Shown: positions 1 to 13,584, numbered from the stretch's first letter. The stretch is DNA of 64,000 nucleotides from Owenia fusiformis (GCA_903813345.2 CAIIXF020000003.1:34087000-34150999), one strand, 5' to 3'. A program made the numbers and translations. Notes: generated by a model from the letters alone, not told the origin.

Positions 1-573
1 AAAGTGATGTGTTGCTAAGGCCACACAATTTCTTGTTATGGACTTTTAGATTGAAACTATAAACCGATTGCCAACACAATTTTTTTCAGCATAATTTGAT
101 TGAAAAGGCATTATTTATTAATTTTACCCCTTGGTGATGAAAGGATTAATATCTAATTTTGAATTCAGTGAAAATTTGAATGGATGTTAGATTCTGACAC
201 TCTCGACTTTCCAACGTTGTATTGGTACCTCAGTGCAGAACAGGTAATTTAGAAATCACCAAGGATCGAACCATAGACTGAAGCTCTATTTTGCACAAGT
301 TCATTCTGGGCCTAATATAAAATATAGTTTAAAATGTGACAACTGGTCGGATAGCATGTTATTTAATTTACTTCGAATATTTCTTCATTGTCCATATTAT
401 CAGCACATTAGTGAACTGTTCAGCGACAATGTTCTCACATAGAGTAGCAAAGTGCATAAACACTGGTCCAGAATGAAACCAAGAGAGAATTGAAAATTTT
501 GCGTCAAATATTTTACACGCTTTAGCTGCACTGTAACTTTTCTGCCACCTTGATATATAGTTAATCATTACTG

Positions 574-3500
574 CTACTGCGTTGCTTTCCTTGCTTTGCA
601 ACGCAATACTAGCAAAATAAGATTCTTGTAGCCTATTCTGAAGTACTTGTTCGCAACGATATAACAAATACAATCCAATCCTGGTTGCATATGGCCAAGT
701 AGGTTAGCAAAGGCCAAGAAATCTCTTCCATAATTGACAATATGATGCGACAGAAGGCCAATTACAAATGGGGTCCAAATGAAGAACGCCGCAAAAAGGC
801 ATGAGAGCATCTTCACAGTGATCATCACATAGTTCAGGTAATGTTGGAGTTCTTCTGACTTCTCATCCACGGTATTGTGCAAATGTTCTTCCTCAGGGGC
901 AGGAAGGAAAGTACTCATCAAGAGAACATTAGGAGCGATCACGGCGAACTAAAGTACATAAATATTGAATTTTCGTCAAAAGAACTCAACGGTACTGTTT
1001 ACTGTATAGGGGCTCATATGGTAGCCAAAGGTGGGCCCGTCAGTGAGCAAATTTGAACCACATTATTTATCTCGGGAAACATGTCAGATTTAATGATTTG
1101 GAACTTTGACGCCCAAAAAGCGACCATTATGGATAGCTTTTCTAGGTTTTATACCCCCCGAGGTTATTTTCGAGGGGGTCTCAACTCTTTTTTAATAACT
1201 TTAAAAATATTAAAGATATGTGTCTGAAACTTGCAGGGTACCTTCCTGGGGTCAACACATAGATGTATTGAAAGTTTAGGATTATTTGGGATAACGGTTG
1301 CTATAGCAACCAAAAAAATGTGTTTCCGAACTGGCAATTTACAGCAATTTTGGCCTGTAGCAACCTGGTTGAAGTTAGATATTTTTTCTATTGATGAATT
1401 TTCACATTGTTAATTGGTTTCAAAAATACACTACAACTATATTCTTTCATTTTATTGTAGATTAGAATTGACACCATTAGTATTAAAGGTCCATAATCGT
1501 ACATGAATGAACCCACCCCCCAAAGTCTATAAAAAGTGGGCGTGGCACCAGACATGTACCAGTTTATAATTCATAAGTTTAAACACCCAATAAATAATGT
1601 TGTTATTTATGTTACCATCTTTCCAGTGGTAGTTGAAGAAGTTCGTTTAAAAAACTAGATATATTACCATGGAAACCATATATTTATGTTGCCATAGCAA
1701 CAGAACTATGGTAATGAAAGAGCCAATAATTTGATCGAAGCCCTCCTGCATGTGGTCCCATATATACAAAAAAATCAAATGTCCTGTATCTCTCAAAGAT
1801 CTTAAAACCTTCCTGGGGTCAACACAGAGCTGTATTGAAACTTTGGGACTATTTGGAGTAATGGTTGCTATAGCAACTAAGAAAATATGTTTCCGAGCTG
1901 GACAATTTATGGCAATTTTGCCCCACTGCAACTTGGTTGAAGTTTGATATTTTTTCTAGTGATGAATTTTCACATTGATTTCAAAAACCACTACAACTGT
2001 ATTCTTTCATTTTATTGCAGATTAGAAGGACACCATTAGTATGAAAGGTCCATAATCATACATGAATGAACCCCCCCCCAAAGTCTATAAGAAGTGGGCG
2101 TGGCACCAGACATGTACCACTTTGTAATTCATGAGTATAATAAAAACCCAATAAATAAAAACCCAATAAACAATGTTGATATTTATGTTACCATGTTTCC
2201 AGTGGTAGTTGAAGAAGCTCTCCTAAAAATATAATAATCATATAATAAATATATACATATAATATCATATATAAATATATTATCATGGAAACCATACATT
2301 TATGTTGCCATAGAAACAACTTTGGTCTGTTAACGCAAGGCTTAATGAAATTATTGTTAATTTGACTATTCATTTGGCCATTTAGAAAAAACAACAAATG
2401 TATGAGTAAACTATATTGGCTGAATATATATCTTAGTAGTTTACATTCTTTGAAGTTCACATTTGTATGAGATACTATTCTAGTATATCTGACACATCTC
2501 TATTCTATAGTGATACTTTTACATTTGTTTGCAGAACGTGATATGTGATAGGCCCCAGAGTGATGGCACTCAGAAGACTGCATATGATATCAAATGAAGC
2601 TTGAAAAAGAGATAAGTAATACAGCATACTATGACCCTGTCATTTAACCAACATATGAAGCTGTAAAGTTCTTAAACCAGTCTATTTCAGTTCTCCTCAG
2701 TCCTTTTTGAAAACTTCACCTATATAATTTTGAAGCTCAAATGTGGGTTCTGACTCTTCCGGATCTGTCATAGCTGGCCTCATCACATCAACAAGATCTT
2801 GTCATAATATATTTGATGTGCACCAGTCTAGTTCTAGTACACAAGATTTCAACCCATTGCCTCTGGGAGATGAGAGTACAGGCTTGTGTTACACACAAAC
2901 TCTTCAATTACAGCCTGTGTTTCAGTTGTAATATTTGTAGATGACCCAATACATTAATTGAATGCATCTTGGAAACATAAATATCAACATTATTTATTGG
3001 GTTTTTATACTCATCAAAGTGGTACATGTCTGGTGCCACGCCCACTTCTTATAGACTTGGGGGGGGGGGGTTCATTCATGTATGATTATGGACCTTTCAT
3101 ACTAATGGTGTCATTCTATTTTGCAATAAAATGAAAGAATACAGTATGTAGTGTGTTTTTGAAACCAATTATCAATGTGAAAATTGATCACTAGAAAAAA
3201 ATATCAAACTTCAACCAAGTTGAATTGGGGCAAAATTGCCATAAATTGTCCAACTCGGAAACACATTTTCTTGGTTGCTATAGCAACCATTACTCCAAAT
3301 AATCCCAAAGTTTCAATACAGCTCTGTGTTGACCCCAGGGAGGTTTTAAGATCTTTGGGAGATACAGGACATTTGATTTTTGTATATATGGGACCACATG
3401 CACGAGGGCTTCGATCAAATTATTGGCTATTTCATTACCATAGTTCTGTTGCTATGGCAACATAAATATATGGTTTCCATGGTAATATATCTAGTTTTTT

Positions 3501-6500
3501 AAAAGAACTTCTTCAACTACCACTGGAAACAGGGTAACATAAATATCAACATTATTTATTGGGTATTTAAACTTACGAATTACAAACTGATACATGTCTG
3601 GTGCCACGCCCACTTTTTATAGACTTTGGGGGGTGGGTTCATTCATGTACGATTATGGACCTTTAATACTAATGGTGTCAATTCTGATCTGCAATAAAAT
3701 GAAAGAATACAGTTGTAGTGTGTTTTTGAAACCAATTAACAATGTGAAAATTCATCAATAGAAAAAATATCTAACTTCAACCAGGTTGCTACAGGCCAAA
3801 ATTGCTGTAAATTGCCAGTTCGGAAACACATTTTCTTGGTTGCTATAGCAACCGTTATTCCAAATAATCCTAAACTTTCAATACAGCTATGTGTTGACCC
3901 CAGGAAGGTACCCTGCAAGTTTCAGACACATTTCTTTAATATTTTTAAAGTTATTAAGAAAGAGTTGAGACCCCCTCGAAAATAACCTCGGGGGTATAAA
4001 ACCTAGAAAAGCTATCCATAATGGTCGCTTTTTGGGCGTCAAAGTTCCAAATCATTAAATCTGACATGCTTCCCGAGATAAATAATGTGGTTCAAATTTG
4101 CTCACTGACGGGCCCACCTTTGGCTACCATATGAGCCCCTATGTAGTGTAAATGTTTAGGGATCAATTATTGGAAATAATTATGTATATATGCATGAATA
4201 TTAGGCCTATAGCGATGTCATGTCCTACTGAATGTTTTACGATAACTCCTAAACTGGGGGCAAAACATAATTGTCTCCCTTTTCCCACATATGTGCGATT
4301 TCATGTCCTACTGAATATTTTACGATAACTCTTAAACTGGGGGCAAAACATCATTACCTCCCCTTTCCCCACATGTGTGCAATTTCATGTCCTACTGAAT
4401 ATTTTACGATAACTCTTAAACTGGGGGCAAAACATAATTGTCTCCCTTTTTCCCACATATGTGCGATTTCATGTCCTACTGAATATTTTACGATAACTCT
4501 TAAACTGGAGGCAAAACATCATTACCTCCCCTTTCCCCACATGTGTGCGATTTCATGTCCTACTGAATATTTTACGATAACTCTTAAACTGGGGGCAAAA
4601 CATAATTGTCTCCCTTTTTCCCACATATGTGCGATTTCATGTCCTACTGAATGTTTTACGATAACTCTTAAACTGGGGGCAAAACATCATTGTCTCCCCT
4701 TTTCCCCACATATGTGCGATTTCATGTCCAACTGAATATTTTATGATAACTCCTAAACTGGGGGCAAAACATCATTGTCTCCCTTTTCCCCACATATGTG
4801 CAATTTCATGTCCAACTGAATATTTTATGATAACTCCTAAACTGGGGGCAAAACATCATTGTCTCCCTTTTCCCACATGTTGGCGATTTCATGATAACTC
4901 TTAAACTGGGGGCAAAATATCATTACCTCCCCTTTCTTCACATGTGTGCGATGTCATGTCCAACTGAATATTTTATGATAACTCTTAAACTGGGGGCAAA
5001 ACATCATTGTCTCCCCTTTTCCCACATATGTGGTCTCCCTTTCCCCACATATGTGCAATTTCATGTCCAACTGAATATTTTATGATAACTCCTAAACTGG
5101 GGGCAAAACATCATTGTCTCCCTTTTCCCACATGTTGGCGATTTCATGATAACTCTTAAACTGGGGGCAAAATATCATTACCTCCCCTTTCTTCACATGT
5201 GTGCGATGTCATGTCCAACTGAATATTTTATGATAACTCTTAAACTGGGGGCAAAACATCATTGTCTCCCTTTTCCCCACATATGTGCAATTTCATGTCC
5301 AACTGAATATTTTATGATAACTCCTAAACTGGGGGCAAAACATCATTGTCTCCCTTTTCCCACATGTTGGCGATTTCATGATAACTCTTAAACTGGGGGC
5401 AAAATATCATTACCTCCCCTTTCTTCACATGTGTGCGATGTCATGTCCAACTGAATATTTTATGATAACTCTTAAACTGGGGGCAAAACATCATTGTCTC
5501 CCCTTTTCCCTACATATGTGCGATTTCATGTCCTTCTGAATATTTTACGATAACTCTTAAACTGGGGGCAAAACATCATTACCTCCCCTTTCCCCACATG
5601 TGTGCGATGTCATGTCCAACTGAATATTTTATGATAACTCTTAAACTGGGGGCAAAACATCATTGTCTCCATTTTCCCCACATATGTGCGATTTCATGTC
5701 CAACTGAATATTTTATGATAACTCCTAAACTGGGGGCAAAACATCATTGTCTCCCTTTTCCCACATGTGTGCAATTTCATGTCCTACTGATCATGTTATG
5801 ATTACTCCTAAACTGGGGGCAAAACATAATTGTCTCCCTTTCCCCACATGTGTGCGATTTCATGTCCATCTGAATATTTTATGATAACTCTTAAACTGGG
5901 GGCAAAACATCATTGTCTCCATTTCCCCACATGTGTGCAATTTCATGTCCTACTGAATATTTTACGATAACTCTTAAACTGGGGGCAAAACATCATTACC
6001 TCCCCTTTCCCCACATGGGTGCGATGTCATGTCCTACTGAATGTTTTACGATAACTCTTTAACCGGGGGCAAAACATCATTGTCTCCCCTTTCCCCACAT
6101 GTGTGGTCTCCCTTTTCCCTTATGTGTGCGATTTCATGTTCTACTGATCATTTCATGATAACTCTTAAACTGGGGGCAAAACATCATTGTCTCCCTTTTC
6201 CCTTATGTGTGCGATTTCATGTCTTACTGATCATTTTATGATAACTCCTAAACTGGGGGCAAAACATAATTGTATCCCTTTTCCCTACATATGTGCGATT
6301 TTATGTCCAACTGAATGTTTTACGATAACTCTTAAACTGGGGGCAAAACATAATTGTATCCCTTTTCCCTTATGTGTGCGATTTCATGTCCTACTGAATA
6401 TTTTACGATAACTCTTAAACTGGGGGCAAAACATAATTGTATCCCTTTTCCCTTATGTGTGCGATTTCATGTCCTACTGAATATTTTATGATAACTCTTA

Positions 6501-9500
6501 AACTGGGGGCAAAACATCATTGTCTCCCTTTTTCCACATGTGCGCAATTTCATGTCCTACTGAATATTTTATGATAACTCTTAAACTGCGGGCAAAACAT
6601 CATTGTCTCCCCTTTTTCCACATGTGCGCAATTTCATGTCCTACTGAATGTTTTACGATAACTCTTAAACTGAGTCCCCTTTTCCTACATGTGTCAAACC
6701 AGCAATTGTTGGATGTTTTGAATATCATTCCTGAAAAAATGGGGAGAGTTCTCAAGTACATTTCTATAGGACGGTAGACTTTGTCCCCGAACCCTGTGGA
6801 TCAACAGAGCTTGTTTTGTTTATTTACAGCCATACATGATTTTGTGGTCTGACCTACTTGTAGCTAAACGAATTTCAATGACGTCACACCGAAGCGGGGA
6901 ATAACTCTGGGATGAAAAACAAAAACTCCCTTTTAGAAAATAAATATTCATAGCACACGATCGAGATAAAGTCTTGCCACCAAAAAGCAAGGGGTCGGGA
7001 AAACAGTATCTAGAGTCTATGCGAAAAGTAAAGGGGATGCTGAGCGTTTTATCATAATAACTTGACTCCTAACCATTCAACGATTTCCATTTACGCAAGC
7101 TCGGAAACAGAAATTAAAAAAATTACATTGTAATCTTAGAATTGTGATTTTATTTGTTGTTGTTATTAACATAAACCGAAATTTTGCTTCAGAATGATGT
7201 ATAGATGTATTTGTTTCCCCAGTGATTGATCCAGGGACTCAATTTATAATAGAGCAAAGGGTCGAAATAACTCAGCGTTGCTAGCCATTTTAATAAATCA
7301 AAACATTTACTTACATCCTGTTTCTTTCCTTTTATTACTTTCACTCGGACACCCGTCATGACGACGGCCGTGAATGTGGCAAATATTGGAATCAGAAGGA
7401 ATACAGAGATATACATGTTAGAAGGAACGTAGTCCACATCCACCAAACAGATCATACTCTCTGGGTCGTATTCCAAATTAGTCCAGTCTGTTAATAAGGG
7501 AATCATGCTCAGAATTGTCACAAGCCATGGTATAAAAGCAATAATTGGTGTTGTCTTCCATGTAAAAATCCGGACGTACAGTTTCGGGAACCATATCAAA
7601 ATCATTCTAAAAGATAAAGAGATTGTCGCAAATCAGCGCTAATTGAGTTAATGGTCAATGGTGGTCAAAATGCTTAATTCATTAATTGTAAACTATAACT
7701 TTGATTGGTTGTAAATTGAAGTCATTCAATGCAGCAGGGGATCCATTTAACTTCTGTTTTGAACCATCTTTAACTTCACGATAGGAACTTAATGAAGCGT
7801 CTTTTATCACAATTACTTAAGGGATAATATGTAAAATCACGAACCAACGCCATCTCTTCCATTCTAAATTGAAGATATGGTCTTGGTAACGAGATAAGTT
7901 AAATCATGTAGTTCTAATCACTTGAGGTCCATTAATAAATACATATATCGTATACCTGTTAATAGTCAGTCCGGTTACATTGAAGAATGCGCTAGCGCAT
8001 GATATCCAGCACACTGATGCTAGGAATTCACAAGTCTTTGGTCTATGGTAGAAAAACTCCTCTCCTAATAGCACCCCTGTGTTTACGAAACATAAACCGA
8101 AGAACATGATATACGTTTCATATCGACATACATATCGCAGGTAGACTAAGGGCTAGGCACAAACGTTTTCTTTATCCCGAACGACTGGTGAAGGGAGAGA
8201 GGGGCTGAAGGCTTTTGTGCCTAACCCTAAGGTATTTATTACTCGATATAATACATTGACTTTGTTCACAGTTTTTTGAAGTCGTGAATAGTGTCATGTT
8301 CGATTGTATTACAGATAGAAAATTGTAGATAATATCATTCTCATTCTGAACATTTATATTGCGTTTATTTATTCCATTCACGTTTTCTTACGTTTTTAAG
8401 GGCGATCACTTTTTGAATACAATTAAAAAGGTTGATACAGTCAGGAAAGTATACTGGTATACTGGCGAAACGCCCAATAGAACAAAAACAACAATTTAAT
8501 TAGTCTTTCAATTCATTATGAACAGTTTGTATCTTGATTCTATTCCCTATAAAGTCCGCAACGTTTCAATGTTATATTTCCATCACATTGGGTCAAAATT
8601 TGATGTCAAAATTGATGAATTTCATGAAATTTAACAAAAATGGCAGATCCCATGTTAAACAAATGGGGAATGGTGGCTTGGGGGCAACTCTGATTTTGGA
8701 ATATCTATTCAGCAAAACATTTATTAAAAATACTTTCTAAGTAGTAAATTGAATGATTTTACATTTTACATGCTAAATGTCTCGCTTATGTTGTTGGAAT
8801 TAGCGATACGGAGCATTAAAGTAATTTTGACCACCTCACTGAACCACCTGTGTTATTTCAATAAGAGGTTCATTAAAAAATTATTGAATTTGAAACCATT
8901 AACTTTTGTCTGAACTATTAAATCATATTTTTGTCGAGTGGACAATTTAGCAAATTTAATTATCTCTTACAATTTCAATTTTGAGAGCAATCGGATGGAC
9001 GGATCGTTCCTCATATGACTTATGGCAACCCAACCATTCCCCATTTGTTTAACATGGGATCTGCCATTTTTGTTAAATTTCATGAAATTCATCAGTTTTA
9101 ACATCAAATTTTGACCCAATGTAATGGAGATAGAACATTGAAATGTTGCGGACTTCATAGGGAACAAGGCATTAACATGACAAAATGTCACCACCTAGTT
9201 GCTCACAATATTATGAGTTCAAACTTAAGTCAGATTTGAATTTCTGAGAACTTGTAAAGTCAAATTTGAACTTCTGAAAAGATGTAGATGATTTTGAAAA
9301 AAAAAGATTTGGTCAATTTGAAGCAAGTTGAACACAGACCTTTTTGAACTTTTTTGACCTTGAGAAGGTCATTAAAGGTCAAATGTCAAATCTAAAGTCA
9401 GATTTGAATTTCTGAGAACATGTAGATGATTTTGAAAAAAAAGATTAGTCAATTTGAAGCAAGTTGAAAAAAGACCTTTTTGACCTTTTTTGACCTTGAG

Positions 9501-11929
9501 AAGGTCATTGAAGGTCAAATGTCAAATCTGAAGTCAAATCTAAAGTCATATTTGAATTTCTGAGAACATGTAGATGATTTTGAAAAAAAATTTAGTCAAT
9601 TTGAAGCAAGATGAAAAAATACCTTTTTGACCTTTTTTGACATTGAGAAGGTCATTGAAGGTCAAATGTCAAATCTAAAGTCAGATTTGAATTTCTGAGA
9701 ACATGTAGATGATTTTGAAAAAAAAATTTAGTCAATTTGAAGCAAGTTGAAAAAAGACCTTTTTGACCTTTTTTGACTTTGAGAAGGTCATTGAAGGTCA
9801 AATCTTAAGTCAAATCTAAAGTCTGATTTGAATTTCTGATTACACGTAGATGATTTTGAAATTTTTTTTAGTCAATTTGAAGCAAGTTGAAAACAGACCT
9901 TTTTGACCTTTTTGACCTTGAGAAAGTCATTAAAGGTCAAATGTCAAATCTAAAGTCAGATTTGAATTTCTGAGAACATGTAGATGATTTTGAAAAAAAA
10001 TTAGTCAATTTGAAGCAAGTTGAAAAAAGACCTTTTTGACCTTTTTTTACCTTGAGAAGGTCATTGAAGGTCAAATGTCAAATCTAAAGTCATATTTGAA
10101 TTTCTGAAAACATGTAGATGATTTTGAAAAAAAAATTAGTCAATTTGAAGCAAGATGAAAAAATACCTTTTTGAACTTTTTTGACATTGAGAAGGTCATT
10201 GAAGGTCAAATGTCAAATGTAAAGTCAGATTTAAATTTCTGAGAACATGTAGATGATTTTGAAAAAAAAATTTAGTCAATTTGAAGCAAGTTGAAAAAAG
10301 ACCTTTTTGACCTTTTTTGACTTTGAGAAGGTCATTGAAGGTCAAATGTCAAATCTTAAGTCAAATCTAAAGTCAGATTTAAATTTCTGAGAACACGTAG
10401 ATGATTTTGAAAATTTTTTTTAGTCAATTTGAAGCAAGTTGAAAACAGACCTTTTTGACCTTTTTTGACCTTGAGAAGGTCATTGAAGGTCACATGTCAA
10501 ATCTTAAGTCAAATCTTAAGTCAGATTTGAATTTCTGAGAACACGTAGATGATTTTGAAAAAAAAATTTAGTCAATTTGAAGCAAGTTGAAAACAGACCT
10601 TTTTGACCTTTTTTGACCTTGAGAAGGTCATTGAAGGTCAAATGTCAAATCTAAAGTCAGACCTTTTTGACCTTGAGAAGGTCATTGAAGGTCAAATGTC
10701 AAATCTAAAGTCAGATTTGAAGGTCAAATGTCAAATCTAAAGTCAGATTTGAATTTCTGAGAACATGTAGATGATTTTGAAAAAAAATTTAGTCAATGTG
10801 AAGCAAGTTGAAAAAAGACCTTTTTGACCTTGAGAAGGTCATTGAAGGTCAAATGTCAAATCTAAAGTCAGATTTGAACTTCTGAGAACATGTAGATGAT
10901 TTAGAAAAAAATTGAAGTCAGTCTAAACAGTATTTGTTAAGTTATAGGAAGTTGTAAGAAATTGTTACAGACGCCGGACGCCAACCGCCGGACGCCAACC
11001 GCCGTCGCAAAAAAACGGAGACCATAACAATATGTCACCACTTTTGGTGGTGACATAATAAAATCAAGATACAGATTTATTTTCTTTATTGTGATTCCTT
11101 TTGTTCCACGCTTAGAAAATAGTCGTTCAAACAAAAATGGGGGTTAACATGTAAACCTATGAGGAAAACCACTGGTCCTTAACTTTTTTTGAGGAGTATA
11201 TTTCAACCAAATATCAAGCATTTTGAATAAATATTGCTTTTGGAACCACTTGACATCCTATCATGATTCTCGATGTCCAAGTTGTTCCAACTCCAACTAT
11301 CATATGACCTTGACCTTGAAGTCGAAGTTCACCATAGGCTTATTGACATTTTGACTAATTAGACTAACCCGCTATGCTAAATGGAAGCACCAGTCCTGCG
11401 ACCAATATGTCTGCAGTAGCTAATGAAACGATAAACATATTTTCAGGAACTCGCAGAACCTGAAAACAATTAATTCTACTATACCTATCACACCTCAATG
11501 AGAGTTATAATTATCTATAGGGCAAACAGGTCAGAATACAAGGGCTCAAATAGTTTACAGACCAAAGATTGTAAGATATCAAACATTGACAACTGGTAGA
11601 ATATATGTCATGTCCAAATGAACAACCCTGCATTATATAAATAACCGGATCCCTCAACCTTATTGGCTTATTTTAATCGTATCGACACAGAGAGCCTTTT
11701 TGAGTGAAAATGTGGTGTCAGTATTTGATCTTACCTTCTCGCGCACAATCGAAATGATAGCAAGAATATTTCCAAATACTCCTAAAATGCAGAATGTTAC
11801 AGCGAAGAACATGTAAACTGCAAACTTTCCCGGAGAATGTTCAGCATAAGGAGGATATGTCAATAGATAGCTCTGATCCGATGAATTTGTTGTATTGATA
11901 TTACTCAAATGTGCTATGTGAAACTCCAT
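574..11929 (-). CDS. Rhodopsin-family GPCR, melatonin/Moody-like, paralogue 1 (5 coding exons, 357 aa)
   Basis: Coding exons read on the minus strand: 11735-11929, 11369-11459, 7956-8076, 7315-7606 and 574-948. All have AG/GT junctions and phases 0,1,2,0, giving exactly 357 codons plus stop. Exon 1 carries N-glycosylation sites at N12 and N15 and TM1 with G53-N54. Exon 2 carries TM2 with the conserved acidic residue (SLATAD, D82). Exon 3 carries TM3 with the disulphide Cys C111 and ends in N135-R136-M137 where most receptors have D/E-R-Y. Exon 4 carries TM4 (W163), a second-loop motif LEYDPESMIC (C189) and TM5. Exon 5 carries TM6 (FIWTP, W291) and TM7 with DCICY in place of NPxxY. The YDP..C loop and the altered TM7 motif recall melatonin, Moody and Tre1 receptors. 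It should sit in the plasma membrane and signal through G proteins; the ligand is unknown. Introns 2 and 4 are filled with repeats. The 3' end is supported only by homology to the paralogue. Confidence 0.85.
1007..4141. mobile_element. 3.1 kb foldback element with ~1.2 kb inverted arms
   Basis: The left end starts TAGGGGCTCATATGGTAG and the right end is its reverse complement. The arms, about 1007-2200 and 2970-4141, are near-perfect inverted copies. TGTA flanks both sides (1003-1006 and 4142-4145), giving a 4-bp target-site duplication. Each arm contains two diverged direct sub-repeats (about 1195-1640 and 1750-2200 in the left arm), and a third partial one lies near 2283-2320. The centre (about 2210-2960) is not part of the arms and shows no transposase. 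The element sits in intron 4 of GPCR paralogue 1, with its end only about 57 bp from the acceptor of the last exon. It is probably non-autonomous. Confidence 0.85.
4212..6700. repeat. 84-bp satellite, about 29 copies
   Basis: A tandem array of an 84-bp unit containing TTTCATGTCCTACTGAATAT, then a conserved AACTCTTAAACTGGGGGC block and a TCTCCCTTTTCCCCACATG tract. Copies start at, for example, 4301, 4385 and 4469. Between about 4860 and 5460 a compound unit (232-255 bp) that includes a shortened copy recurs three times, indicating local higher-order amplification. Because 84 is divisible by three, open frames run through several copies; I regard these as incidental. The array lies in intron 4 of GPCR paralogue 1, next to the foldback element. 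Confidence 0.95.
8543..9168. repeat. Inverted repeat, degraded relative of the 60.4 kb TIR element
   Basis: The arm at about 8543-8676 is repeated inverted at about 9033-9168. Both contain the block GGCAGATCCCATGTTAAAC. The sequence inside the right arm (ATAAGTCATATGA followed by a GTCCATCCGA-like stretch) matches the inner part of the TA-flanked element at 60413-61276. No clear terminal duplication remains, so this is an old or partial copy. It lies in intron 2 of GPCR paralogue 1. Confidence 0.65.
9220..11020. repeat. ~135-150 bp satellite rich in AGGTCA direct repeats (DR4)
   Basis: About twelve imperfect copies of a 135-150 bp unit, each with a GTAGATGATTTTGAAAAA block, a CAATTTGAAGCAAGTTGAA block and a GGTCA-rich block. 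The GGTCA block carries AGGTCATTGAAGGTCA (two half-sites, spacer 4) and, on the other strand, the same DR4 arrangement with a T-rich spacer. The array ends in a short GC-rich repeat (CGCCGGACGCCAAC twice, 10972-11000). It fills most of intron 2 of GPCR paralogue 1. Related single copies occur at 14060-14310 and 23130-24430. Whether the half-sites bind a receptor is unknown. Confidence 0.9.
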
Positions 11930-13584
11930 GTTTTCCCCTTCCTCTATTTAACAATTACGTTTTGCGTAATTTCGTCAACAGTTGTCTAGACTATCGTCAT
12001 CAAAACGTTTATGATCGATATTATGGTACCGCACATCCACGGAGTATTTACAAACGATAAATAAGTAAATTGAAAGAAATGAATGCTAGACAAGAAAATA
12101 AATTAATGTGCTTCAATTTCGAGTGAAATATATATTGTATTGAATGACACATGAATAATATCATGCGGGTCAAAGATGTTCTTATATAAGTAAATTGACA
12201 TAACTGTATGCCAAACACGAATGTAACTCCCTCGATTTCTGGTAAAATATATTGTATCAAACATGAAAAATATCATGCGGGTCAAAATACTCAAATTACA
12301 TGAATGATGTAGACGCGATTTGAATTCTTTAGTGTGGTGTATTCTAAACGCATACACGCGATTTCAAAGTAATCTTATTTCATTTTTCATGCAGTAATGA
12401 TACATAATATACAGACTACGACACCCAGATGTATATCTGCCCATAATAATGTTTACATAATAGCAAGAACACTGTAAATTTACATATGTGGTACATACTA
12501 CAATGTGATTTAATGATATAAAAATGCAGAAATAAAAATACAAAGTTAATGTTGTTGAAAAAATATAATGCATTGACAATTTGTGTGATTTGCATATTGT
12601 TATTCATGACTTTAAGTTAGTAGGTCAGTTTTTAAATGGTATAACAACCTGCTGCTTACGGTTTGGTTTTTACTACAACATTATCTATGGAATTCCATAC
12701 ATAAGCACTATGTATGCACTTTCATAGAATTTTCTCCGTTATTGTTCCTGAATTTACAAGGTGCAGTTTCATTGGTAGTCTGGACGTTTTGCAGTTTTTC
12801 TCACCTGTCTATACGCTCATCACGTTTCCAGCAATTGACTCATCCATTTAGTTTTTATGTCAACACCACGGTGGTTGGTGGTTGTCAAGTATGGTTAGCA
12901 TTTCAGTCAAACGCGAGTTTTATCATTCAATATACTCTACAGGTAGTATTCATAAGTATAGAAATCAATTGGCATCATTCCATTTCCTTAGTATTTCATT
13001 CACTATTTCACTCACTGTCCACTCATATAAATACCTTTGCATTTGTGAACCACGTTTATCTGTTGTGCGTTTTCCTGTGAAGTCAAGTGTGAACATGTTC
13101 GTGTAGTGTCGATGTCATCTACCTTGTCATAACACGTGGCGTGACTTTGTACAATATGTGGTCAACATTTGTGAAACATACTGAGGTATTTATTTAGTAT
13201 ATATTCCTTACAATATTTCCTTTGTGTTTATTTATTGTAATTGCTAAATTGTACAAGGATAAGTTATATTGTACAAGGATAAGTTATATTGTTCAAGATA
13301 ATTATAATTTTCTTGTATTCGGTGTTCACTTATATGGCATATTATTCTTAGCATCCATTGGTTATCTGTACCAGTTTAGGGAACTAGTTGAAAATATTAT
13401 ATTTCGTATATTCTAGAAACGTGTGTCTTAGATAGGTTTATTATCCATTTCTTTATAGTTTTGGTGTAGTATGTAGCTGTCAACGAGAAACGTATCTGCG
13501 TATGTGCACAGACTGTCTCCTTGTATTGTCTCGTGCGTCTATAAACTGTGTCTGAGTTGTATCAGTGTAATATTGGACTAGTGT
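11930..13584. other. Upstream flank of GPCR paralogue 1, no gene seen
   Basis: AT-rich DNA upstream of the first coding exon of GPCR paralogue 1; its promoter and 5' UTR exons may lie here. Two imperfect tandem copies of about 115-125 bp (12059-12300) share the phrase ATATCATGCGGGTCAAA. A short run at 13255-13300 repeats TGTACAAGGATAAGTTATAT. Open frames at 12742-13106 show no recognisable domain and I do not annotate them. Confidence 0.5.

Noticed and set aside
2743-2931. 62-residue Ser-rich frame in the centre of the foldback element
   Set aside because: Looks somewhat protein-like but has no recognisable domain, and the centre could be captured DNA. Not enough to call a gene.
1231-3918. 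Mirror-image open frames (MQGTFLGSTH.. on both strands)
   Set aside because: They are the two arms of the foldback element read in opposite directions; no transposase or other domain.
4271-6777. Open frames of 64-154 residues with a 28-residue repeat
   Set aside because: They are translations of the 84-bp satellite, whose length is a multiple of three. No start context, splice signals or domain, and the array lies in a GPCR intron.
9220-10920. CRISPR-like regular repeats
   Set aside because: Units are contiguous, imperfect and have no unique spacers; this is a eukaryotic satellite. The same holds for the arrays at 4.2-6.7 kb and 51-52 kb.
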